Shown here piece after piece: positions 24,270 to 32,334 of a DNA stretch of 38,702 nt (within the stretch, counting starts at the first letter, position 1; each line of letters opens with the position of its first letter). Where the stretch lies: assembly GCA_904419005.1 (NCBI GenBank), contig CAJFQI010000017.1, positions 1 to 38,702 on the forward strand, read 5' to 3'. The notes under the pieces are model-generated. The model had not been told where the DNA came from and ran no database searches. It saw only the letters and a list, made by a program, of their open reading frames with translations. The translations under genes were made by a program, and so were the position numbers. The DNA comes from Candidatus Avimonas faecium (lineage in GTDB: Bacteria > Bacillota > Clostridia > Oscillospirales > Acutalibacteraceae).

Positions 24270-25478
24270 ATGAAGATTCTGGTGATCAATGCAGGAAGCT
24301 CTTCGCTGAAATATCAGCTGATTGATATGGACGGCGAAATCGTCCTGGCCAAGGGTAATTGCGAGCGGATCGGGATTGACGGCAAATTCACGCATAAAAC
24401 GAACGATGGCCGTGTCATCACCAAGCAGGTGGCTATGCCGGATCATACTGCTGCGTTTGCGCAGGTTAAGCAGGCGCTGACGGAGGGAGAAGGCAAGGTG
24501 ATTGATAGCCTGAGCGAGGTGTCGGCGATCGGCCACCGTATCGTGCAGGGAGGCGCAAAGTTTGACCGTTCCGTGCTGGTAAACGATCAGGTTATCCAGG
24601 ATATTGCCGACTACGCCTCGTTGGCCCCGCTGCATAACAAGGCGCATGTGCAGGGCATCAACGCCGCGATCGCCGCTTTCGGCAAGGATGTGCCGCAGGT
24701 TGTGGTGTTTGACACGGCTTTCCACCAGACCATGCCCCCCAAGGCGTATATGTTCGGCGTGCCCTATCGGTATTATGAGCAGTACGGTATCCGCCGCTAT
24801 GGCTTCCATGGCACCTCCCACCGCTATGTCAGCCAGCGCTGCCTTGAGCTGCTTGGCAAGCCGGACGGACAGGGCACTAAGATCATCTCCTGCCATTTCG
24901 GCAACGGTTCCTCCGTCACCGCCATCAAAGACGGCAAGGTTATTGATACCACCATGGGCCTCACGCCGCTGGACGGCTTTATGATGGGCACCCGTTCGGG
25001 CGCGGTGGATCCCTCCGTCGTGACCTATATTATGGAGAAGGAGCAGCTGACCCCGCATCAGATGGACGAACTGCTGAACAAACAGTCGGGCATGCTGGGG
25101 ATTTCCGGCGTTTCAAGCGACGACCGTGATATCGCGGCCGCGATTGAGGCAGGAAACGAGCGGGCAAGGCTGGCCTGGGATATGCGCACCTATGAGATTA
25201 TCAAGTATATCGGCGGATATATCGCCGCCCTCGGCGGCGTGGACGCGCTGATTTTCACCGCCGGAATCGGCGAGAACCAGCCTGTTTTGAGAGAGCAGAT
25301 CCTGAACGCGTTCTCCTTCTACGGCGTCAAGCTGGATGCCGAGAAGAATAAGGTACACGGCGTTGAGACGGAGATCACTACCCCGGATTCCAGCGTGCGT
25401 GCCTTCGTCATCCCGACCAACGAGGAATTGGTGATCGCGCGGGACACCAAGGCGATTGTGGAGGGGAAAGAGATCTGA
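24270..25478 (+). CDS. ackA: Acetate kinase
   Basis: Interconverts acetyl phosphate and acetate, yielding ATP in acetogenic fermentation. The 402 residues match the family (~400). Signatures: the N-terminal phosphate loop INAGSSSLKYQ, GHRIVQGG, FDTAFHQTMP, RRYGFHGTSH (active-site Arg/His region), HFGNGSS, MGLTPLDGFMMGTRSGAVDP and FTAGIGEN. The ATG follows AGGTAGGG. It is divergent from tmcAL and followed by a strong bidirectional terminator. Phosphotransacetylase is not adjacent, unlike in many Clostridia. Confidence 0.97.
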   Translation: MKILVINAGSSSLKYQLIDMDGEIVLAKGNCERIGIDGKFTHKTNDGRVITKQVAMPDHTAAFAQVKQALTEGEGKVIDSLSEVSAIGHRIVQGGAKFDRSVLVNDQVIQDIADYASLAPLHNKAHVQGINAAIAAFGKDVPQVVVFDTAFHQTMPPKAYMFGVPYRYYEQYGIRRYGFHGTSHRYVSQRCLELLGKPDGQGTKIISCHFGNGSSVTAIKDGKVIDTTMGLTPLDGFMMGTRSGAVDPSVVTYIMEKEQLTPHQMDELLNKQSGMLGISGVSSDDRDIAAAIEAGNERARLAWDMRTYEIIKYIGGYIAALGGVDALIFTAGIGENQPVLREQILNAFSFYGVKLDAEKNKVHGVETEITTPDSSVRAFVIPTNEELVIARDTKAIVEGKEI

Positions 25479-25543
25479 TCCTCCCCAGCGGCAGGATGCT
25501 TCTGCATTCTCTCCACTGAAACCTGGGGGAATGTCCATACTGT

Positions 25544-25585
25544 AAAAAAGGAAACGGGCAATCACGATTGCCCGTTTCCTTTTTT
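25544..25585. terminator. Bidirectional intrinsic terminator between ackA and the DUF378 gene
   Basis: A 19-bp perfect stem with six A's at 25544-25549, GGAAACGGGCAAT, loop CACG (25563-25566) and the complement ending in six T's at 25580-25585. It serves ackA on plus and the minus-strand DUF378 gene equally well. Confidence 0.95.
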
Positions 25586-25596
25586 GCGGAATGGCC

Positions 25597-25815
25597 TTAT
25601 TCGTGCTCGATGAGCTCCTCACGGTCGCGGAAGAACAGGGAGATGCACCAGATACCCGCCAGCGCGACAATAGTATAGATCACGCGGCTGACGGCAGCAC
25701 CCTGGCCGCCGAAAGCCCATGCCACAATGTCGAACTGAAACAATCCGATGCTGCCCCAGTTGATAGCGCCGATGACCACGAGGATAAGCGCCAGTCTGTC
25801 CAGCATGTGTTTCAC
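25597..25815 (-). CDS. DUF378 family small membrane protein (YuzA-like)
   Basis: A 72-residue protein with the two-helix DUF378 layout: LALILVVIGAINWGSIGLFQ as the first helix with the family's GA-NW motif, FDIVAWAFGGQGAAVSRVIY linking to the second helix, and a charged C-terminus. The function of the family is unknown. AGGAG lies just before the ATG at 25815. The gene is monocistronic between the bidirectional terminator and the tRNA-Cys unit. The 224-base region upstream contains a CGTCCG/CGGACG hairpin (25859-25876) and no promoter that I could identify. It is a diverged paralogue of the partial gene at 1-183. Confidence 0.9.
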   Translation of the reverse strand: MKHMLDRLALILVVIGAINWGSIGLFQFDIVAWAFGGQGAAVSRVIYTIVALAGIWCISLFFRDREELIEHE

Positions 25816-26039
25816 TCCTCTTTTTTGCCCGGGAATTCACACCGGGGGTTGCGAAATCCGTCCGCCTTAACGGACGAGCCGCGAAGTTAGTATGGCCCCT
25901 GTTTCGTGAAATATTCCATGCCCAGGAATAACCGGACAGATGGCCGAAATCCGTAAAAAGAAGGAGAAACCAGCCTCTTGGCGTCCCGAAAGCCTGCCAG
26001 GGCCCGACGGCCTGTAAAGCCATATCATAATATTGAATG

Positions 26040-26078
26040 AAAAACAGCCGCGAACTATCCGTCCGCGGCTGTTTTTTT
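26040..26078 (-). terminator. Terminator of the tRNA-Cys gene
   Basis: AAAAACAGCCGCG (26040-26052) pairs with CGCGGCTGTTTTT (26064-26076). On the minus strand it begins directly after the encoded CCA of the tRNA and ends in a T-run. Confidence 0.9.
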
Positions 26079-26152
26079 GGAGGCGCCACCCAGATTTGAA
26101 CTGGGGCATCAGGGTTTTGCAGACCCATGCCTTACCACTTGGCTATGGCGCC
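26078..26152 (-). tRNA. tRNA-Cys (GCA)
   Basis: On the minus strand a complete cloverleaf: acceptor GGCGCCA pairing with TGGCGCC, D-arm GCC/GGC, anticodon loop CTGCAAA with anticodon GCA, T-arm CCCAG-TTCAAAT-CTGGG, discriminator T (U73, the cysteine identity base) and an encoded CCA. One anticodon-stem pair (27-43) is U-U, which is tolerated. It has its own promoter and terminator, so it is an independent transcription unit. Confidence 0.95.
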
Positions 26153-26182
26153 GTACTGGAATGCAGGAAAACAACGTGGTTT

Positions 26183-26211
26183 AGTATACCGGTTTTTCTC
26201 CGAATTGTCAA
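26183..26211 (-). promoter_or_regulatory. Near-consensus promoter of tRNA-Cys
   Basis: On the minus strand TTGACA (26211-26206), a 17-base spacer and TATACT (26188-26183). It lies about 30 bases before the tRNA 5' end. Confidence 0.88.
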
Positions 26212-26365
26212 GATGAAATTTCCAAATTTTCGCGATTTCTATTGTCCTTTCCGCTTTCCGTTGTATCCGCCCTGTTTTCTGACGGCTGGGCTGTTCCTAG
26301 TATATGCAAATCCCGCAGTTTTAGTACCCCGTTATAAGGGAAAGCATCATCCAGAATAATGGGGG

Positions 26366-26440
26366 GCGGATAGTTTGCAAAAGCTAACGGACGGCGTCGT
26401 CTATCTCGGCAGGTCAATGGAAAAGCCTGCCTGAATCCGC
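26366..26440. other. Unidentified compact RNA-like fold in a 480-base non-coding stretch
   Basis: GCGGAT (26366-26371) closes with ATCCGC (26435-26440). Inside, TAGTTT-GCAA-AAGCTA (26371-26386) forms a 6-bp stem with a GNRA-type tetraloop, and GGCAGG (26408-26413) pairs with CCTGCC (26426-26431). Together these make a multi-branch junction of about 75 bases. It lies upstream of the promoter at 26557, so it is not in that gene's leader. It does not match any riboswitch class I know. The rest of 26212-26556 shows nothing else I can support. Confidence 0.35.
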
Positions 26441-26556
26441 TGTGGCCGAAAACCAAAAATGCCAGGGGATCGTCAAATTTTTTGAGAAAATTGGCACTGA
26501 AAGGCAGAAAAATCTGTGCGAATTGGTTCTATATGGCGAACAAATACGGAATACCG

Positions 26557-26585
26557 TTGCATACGCCCGGACTTCATGATAAAAT
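26557..26585 (+). promoter_or_regulatory. Promoter of the nucleotide-sugar dehydratase gene
   Basis: TTGCAT (26557-26562), a 17-base spacer and TAAAAT (26580-26585). The leader would be about 100 bases, AT-rich, ending at a GAGAG ribosome site before the ATG at 26695. Confidence 0.6.
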
Positions 26586-26694
26586 AAATTTAAAAAAATA
26601 GGCGAAAAACAAGAGGATGAATGTCTACTTATTTTCGTCAGTACTATGATATGCCTTAAGACGTTTATTTAGCGACGAAACGAGAGAGTATAGC

Positions 26695-28710
26695 ATGATG
26701 TCATTCAAAGAACGAGGCAATACTCGGAAAGTCCATTTGGGTATCCGCAAATTAGCGCTGTTTATCGTGGATTTGCTTGCCCTAAGCCTTTCCGGTTTGG
26801 CCGCCTTTTATTTGTCCGATGCCTTTTCGGCCGCCGATTTCCGTTTGCCCGATGCGTATTGGGAGTTGGGGCTGTTTGTTTTCTGCAATCTCCTATCCTT
26901 GGCCTTGTGCGGGACCTACCGCAGTATTTGGAGGTATGCCGAGGTAAAAAGCTTTCTTTCCTTGATCGCCGCTCTCTGCTTTGGTTCGGCGGCCAGCTAT
27001 TTTGCGGCCGCCGTCCTGGGACGGCTGACATCCAGCCTCTATATGGTGCTTTCCTTCCTCGTCGCGGCCTTGGCTATGCTGGGGATGCGGCTGGTATACC
27101 AGTATATCTATACGGCCATGTGCCGGCATGTTTCTACAGAGCTTAGGGAGCCGACCATGATCGTCGGCGCGGGACAGGCGGGACGCAGCATCCTTTTGGA
27201 AATGCAGAGGACCAACCGGCGCTATCGCCCCCTCTGCATTGTGGATGACAGCAGGGAGAAGGCCGGGCGTACCATCAACGGGGTACGGGTTTATGGGCCG
27301 ACCGAAAAAATACCGGAGCTTTGTGAGCGCTTCGGCATCCACACCATCCTTTTTGCTATTCCCTCCTGCATGGACACGGACCGGCGGAGGATTTTGCAGA
27401 TCTGCTCGGCAACCAAATGCAAGATTGAGGTTCTCCCATATCTTGACGAGATGATCTGTGAAAAAGAACTGCTTAACCAGGCGAAGAACATCAATGTAGA
27501 GGATCTTCTGGGCCGCAAGACCATCCAGTTTGACCACCGAGAGGTGGCGGCGTTTGTAGAGGACGAGGTATGTATGGTCACCGGCGGCGGCGGTTCCATC
27601 GGATCGGAGCTATGCCGCCAGATTGTCAAGTACCGTCCCCGCCAGCTCATTATTGTCGATATCTACGAAAATAACGCCTATGAAATCCAACAGGAGCTGC
27701 TGCGGGAATACGGCGATTCCATCGCCCTTGAGGTACAGATCGCTTCCATTCGGGATTTCAAAAAGATGGACCGGCTGTTCCGGCTGTTCCGACCCAGCGT
27801 GGTGTTCCATGCTGCCGCGCATAAGCATGTCCCGCTGATGGAGACCAACCCGGAGGAAGCGGTCAAGAATAATGTGATCGGCACGTTTAATGTGGCGAAC
27901 CTCGCGGATCTGTACCGCGTGAAAAAGTTTGTCCTGGTTTCCACCGATAAGGCTGTGAACCCCACCAATGTGATGGGGGCGACCAAGCGTTGCTGCGAAA
28001 TGATTATGCAGTATATGGCGGAACAGTCCACCGGCACGGAATACGTCGCTGTCCGTTTCGGCAATGTGCTGGGCAGCAACGGGTCGGTGATCCCTCTCTT
28101 CCGCAAGCAGATTGAGGCGGGAGGCCCGGTTACGGTGACGGATCCGGACATCATCCGCTATTTCATGACCATCCCGGAGGCAGTTTCCCTGATCCTTCAG
28201 GCCGGCGCCATGGCAAAGGGAGGGGAGATCTTTGTGCTTGATATGGGGGAGCCGGTCCGGATTTTGAGCCTGGCGGAAAATTTGATCCGGCAGTATGGGA
28301 AAGAGCCATACCGGGACATCCAGATTGAATTTACCGGCCTTCGCCCAGGGGAAAAACTGTTTGAGGAGCTGCTGATGAGCGAAGAAGGGCTTCAGTCGAC
28401 GATGAACCATAAGATTTTTATCGGCAATCAAATTCCCGTTGATATTGACGATTTTATTCACAAGATGAAGGCGTTGAAAGAGGTTGTAGATGAGGAGAAC
28501 GTGGAGCTGATCATTCGCCGCCTCTACGATCTGGTGCCGACTTTCCAGCATGAGGCCCTCAAGCTGGATCCCTCTTCAGCCGGCGAAGCGGCGGCCGAAA
28601 AGAGGCCGGACATGCTCACAGCAGCGCCGGCGCAGGGGGATGGCGTTGAGAAGGAGGAAGCCGAGCAAGCGGCTGTTATCCTTCCTCGGCGGGAAAAGAT
28701 CAACTGCTGA
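26695..28710 (+). CDS. Membrane-bound nucleotide-sugar 4,6-dehydratase/epimerase (CapD/WbpM-like)
   Basis: A 671-residue surface-polysaccharide enzyme. Residues ~20-130 form four transmembrane helices. A first Rossmann-like domain carries GAGQAGRS near 157, and the catalytic SDR domain begins with TGGGGSIGSE near 296. The active-site segment STDKAVNPTNVMGATKR near 416 has methionine in place of the usual SDR tyrosine, typical of membrane-type UDP-GlcNAc 4,6-dehydratases. FTGLRPGEKLFEELL near the end is the family C-terminal signature. The last ~45 residues are low-complexity. It starts pathways to 6-deoxy or diamino sugars in capsule or glycoproteins. No other polysaccharide gene is adjacent, which is unusual. 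Confidence 0.92.
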   Translation: MMSFKERGNTRKVHLGIRKLALFIVDLLALSLSGLAAFYLSDAFSAADFRLPDAYWELGLFVFCNLLSLALCGTYRSIWRYAEVKSFLSLIAALCFGSAASYFAAAVLGRLTSSLYMVLSFLVAALAMLGMRLVYQYIYTAMCRHVSTELREPTMIVGAGQAGRSILLEMQRTNRRYRPLCIVDDSREKAGRTINGVRVYGPTEKIPELCERFGIHTILFAIPSCMDTDRRRILQICSATKCKIEVLPYLDEMICEKELLNQAKNINVEDLLGRKTIQFDHREVAAFVEDEVCMVTGGGGSIGSELCRQIVKYRPRQLIIVDIYENNAYEIQQELLREYGDSIALEVQIASIRDFKKMDRLFRLFRPSVVFHAAAHKHVPLMETNPEEAVKNNVIGTFNVANLADLYRVKKFVLVSTDKAVNPTNVMGATKRCCEMIMQYMAEQSTGTEYVAVRFGNVLGSNGSVIPLFRKQIEAGGPVTVTDPDIIRYFMTIPEAVSLILQAGAMAKGGEIFVLDMGEPVRILSLAENLIRQYGKEPYRDIQIEFTGLRPGEKLFEELLMSEEGLQSTMNHKIFIGNQIPVDIDDFIHKMKALKEVVDEENVELIIRRLYDLVPTFQHEALKLDPSSAGEAAAEKRPDMLTAAPAQGDGVEKEEAEQAAVILPRREKINC

Positions 28711-28789
28711 CCTTTTAGCAAGCAAGGGCCTTTTTTCGAGCTTTCGACCTCTATAGACCGTGATCGGCCGGCAGGAGATAGGGGAGCCC

Positions 28790-30028
28790 TTAGGAAGCGG
28801 CAGACTCCTCCCAGCCCCACAGTTTGGTTTGAGCGGCAATGTCGCTGACCGCCGGCCGGAGGCCGGGGGATTCCAGCAGGCGTCCTCCGGTATATTTTCC
28901 ATTGCAGGTGATGAAATACCGCGCCCGTTTTAGGGAAACGCCGATTTTACGCAGCAGCTCATGGCTCAGCGTATGCAGGCGCCTAGCCTGAATGATCCGT
29001 TTGGCATAGGTGATCCCGATCCCCGGAACCCGGAGCAGCGTCTCGTAGTCCGCCGTATTGACTTCTACCGGAAACCGGTCGAGATGCCGCAGAGCCCAGG
29101 CGGCCTTGGGATCAAGATCAAACGGCAGGTTGGGGGCGTCCGGCGGCAGGAGCTCGTCTACAGTAAAGCCGTAGAGCTGCATCAGCCGGTCCGCCTGGTA
29201 AAGCCGCCGCGTTCGCCAGGAGGGCGTATTTTTTTCTGGGAAAAAATCGAAGTGGGAGGAACGGGGCAAGCGAAACGGGGAGTAATAGACCCGCCGCAGA
29301 CGGTACTTGCGGTAGAGCGCGCCGGAAAGCGTCATGGTCGTCCGGTCCGTTTCCTTCATCGCCCCCACGATCATCTGCGTCGTCTGGCCGCTGCGGGCGA
29401 ACCGCCGCCCGGAGGCGTTGAACTCCCCTGTGTGATTGCGGATTTTTTGGCTGATGGCCCCCATCGGCGTGAGGATGTTCGTTTTGTTTTTCTGCTTGGC
29501 AATCACCGAATACCCGTCACTGTGAGGGAGTTCAATGTTTACGCTTAGCCGGTCGGCCAGCCAGCCGGCCTGTTCAATCAATTCCGGGTCGGCCCCAGGC
29601 ATGATTTTGGCGTGGATGTAACCGGTGTACCGCATCTCCTGCCGCATAATCCGCAGCGTTTCCACAATCAGCTCCTCGGTATAGTCGGCATTTTTGTAAA
29701 TGCCGGAGCTAATGAAAACCCCGAGCGTCGGATTGCTTTTGGCCGCCTGTACCGCCGTTTCCGCCAGTTCCCGCGGGGCGCAGGTGTAGCGCTGCCGGCA
29801 TTCCAGCCCCGCGCGGCAGGAACAATAGGAGCAGTTGAAAATACAGTCGTTGGATAAGCCGAGCTTGGGCACGGTCGGCGGCGACTTGGGGGCGCGGATC
29901 GTGTCAAGATCGGCAATCTCGTCGTCCGTCAACTCATTCGCATCCGCAATGTCAAAGCGGGCGGTTTCCTGTATCAGATGAAGCTTGTCCGCCGCATCCA
30001 GTGTGGGCGGAAGTATCAGATTGGCCAT
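28790..30028 (-). CDS. Putative DNA modification/repair radical SAM protein with C-terminal helix-hairpin-helix
   Basis: About 412 residues. The radical SAM cluster is CxxxCxxC at Cys62, Cys66 and Cys69 (NDCIFNCSYCSCR), followed by GVFISSGIYKNADYTEELIV, MPGADPELIEQAGWLADRLS and NIELPHSDGY. The C-terminal region has a helix-hairpin-helix DNA-binding motif (LLRVPGIGITYAKRIIQAR). This matches the family named putative DNA modification/repair radical SAM protein, whose members normally sit beside a uracil-DNA-glycosylase-like partner. No such partner is next to it here. The ATG at 30028 lies 7 bases after AGGAGGAG; in-frame starts further upstream add non-conserved sequence. The reaction catalysed is unknown. 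Confidence 0.9.
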   Translation of the reverse strand: MANLILPPTLDAADKLHLIQETARFDIADANELTDDEIADLDTIRAPKSPPTVPKLGLSNDCIFNCSYCSCRAGLECRQRYTCAPRELAETAVQAAKSNPTLGVFISSGIYKNADYTEELIVETLRIMRQEMRYTGYIHAKIMPGADPELIEQAGWLADRLSVNIELPHSDGYSVIAKQKNKTNILTPMGAISQKIRNHTGEFNASGRRFARSGQTTQMIVGAMKETDRTTMTLSGALYRKYRLRRVYYSPFRLPRSSHFDFFPEKNTPSWRTRRLYQADRLMQLYGFTVDELLPPDAPNLPFDLDPKAAWALRHLDRFPVEVNTADYETLLRVPGIGITYAKRIIQARRLHTLSHELLRKIGVSLKRARYFITCNGKYTGGRLLESPGLRPAVSDIAAQTKLWGWEESAAS

Positions 30029-30266
30029 GGACGGCTCCTCCTTCGCCTTTTCCTGGCGGTTCGTGCAGAACTTACCAGGATAAATCCTGCCCCATGTATT
30101 CTTCATGTAGGAATTATAGCAGAATATCCCGCAGATGTCAAACAAATGTTCTTATTTGAGCTGCCGCTTGTTTGATAGAGAAAACGCTTTGGGGAGCGAT
30201 GGACTCTGGGAAACATAGCTATTGGGAAGGGAGAAATGGTTCAAGCCCTCAAATTTCTGTCAAACG

Positions 30267-30304
30267 AAAAGCACCGGGTCCATTGTGGACCCGGTGCTTT
30301 TTCA
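30267..30304. terminator. Terminator after gdhA (minus), also usable on plus
   Basis: AAAAGCACCGGGTCCA (30267-30282), loop TTG, TGGACCCGGTGCTTTT (30286-30301): a 16-bp stem with A-run and T-run ends. Its minus-strand use fits gdhA, whose stop is at 30347. Confidence 0.93.
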
Positions 30305-30346
30305 TTTAATTGGGATAGATGAGAAATTTCAGCGCCGATTCAGAAA

Positions 30347-31748
<1,402 letters not shown>

Positions 31749-31756
31749 TTATTGCC

Positions 31757-31785
31757 ATTATACAAAACCATACACGGTTTTGCAA
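31757..31785 (-). promoter_or_regulatory. gdhA promoter with an inverted repeat in its spacer
   Basis: On the minus strand TTGCAA (31785-31780), a 17-base spacer and TATAAT (31762-31757). The spacer is almost filled by a perfect inverted repeat, CAAAACC-ATACAC-GGTTTTG (31763-31782), which also covers the edge of the -35, a good position for a repressor site. Confidence 0.8.
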
Positions 31786-31901
31786 GAATAATCTCGTTAA
31801 ATTTCAGATTTTTTTAAATTGCTTCAAAAAGGCGGAGCTTTTCCTAGAAGAATGAGGGATTCCTGGGCCGATGGTGCATAAACGAAACACCTTGATATCT
31901 T

Positions 31902-31920
31902 CGGGGGGTACTACCCCCCG
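31902..31920. repeat. Perfect G6/C6 palindrome
   Basis: CGGGGGGTA-C-TACCCCCCG, able to form a 7-bp GC hairpin on either strand. No T-run follows, so it is not a standard terminator; it lies in the gdhA-pyrC divergent region. Confidence 0.6.
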
Positions 31921-31934
31921 CTCGGCAGAAGCAT

Positions 31935-32149
31935 TGGCGTAAAATTAACGGAATATTATATTATAAATCCATATTATAAATTTGTAATATAAATATTAAA
32001 ACAATATTATTCTTAAATATTGATGAATATTGATGGCAATTTACAGGAATAATCCTCTTTCCGTGCGGGAATTATTGACATCCGCCTTTCGCCGTCTGCC
32101 GCGCCTTTTTTCACTTTATGATAAATCGCTGGATTTCGTCGAATTCCCG
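31935..32149. other. AT-rich island in the gdhA-pyrC intergenic region
   Basis: From about 31935 to 32045 the sequence is almost entirely A and T, in contrast with the GC-rich surroundings. It contains ATATTA/TAATAT inverted repeats around 31970-31990 and a tandem repeat at 32016-32035. No coding sequence or RNA gene is recognised, and no DnaA box was seen. A TTGACA at 32075-32080 has no matching -10. Confidence 0.6.
32016..32035. repeat. Tandem direct repeat AATATTGATG x2
   Basis: Two perfect, adjacent copies of a 10-base unit (32016-32025 and 32026-32035), one helical turn apart. This spacing is suitable for a dimeric or cooperative DNA-binding protein. Confidence 0.6.
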
Positions 32150-32179
32150 TTGCCAGGGGGGAGGGCTGTATGCTATAAT
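32150..32179 (+). promoter_or_regulatory. Promoter of the pyrimidine cluster
   Basis: TTGCCA (32150-32155), an 18-base spacer and an extended -10 (TGC then TATAAT at 32174-32179). The leader of about 150 bases shows only a weak GCAGC/GCTGC hairpin and no clear PyrR-binding loop or terminator pair. Confidence 0.75.
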
Positions 32180-32334
32180 ACATTGTTGAATTGATTGCAG
32201 CGGATGTGCTGCTTGCTGTTTGGTTTTCAACGCTCCTTGCAGCCTTGCGGCCCTTCAGGCGGAGACGTCTTGGCCTAGGGGAAGGGACGAGCGTGCCGAA
32301 ATGGCGGAGGAAAAGACGACGAGGGGTGAGCAAG

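Noticed and set aside
26033-26359. Open frame on plus across the tRNA-Cys gene
   Set aside because: Its most gene-like part is the complement of the tRNA itself, a known source of false protein predictions.
26340-26445. Cyclic-di-GMP or ydaO-type riboswitch
   Set aside because: GCAAAAGCTAACGG and TGAATCCGC vaguely recall these classes, but the defining conserved segments and helix order are missing.
31930-32050. Replication origin in the AT-rich island
   Set aside because: No DnaA boxes and no dnaA, dnaN or gidA neighbours.
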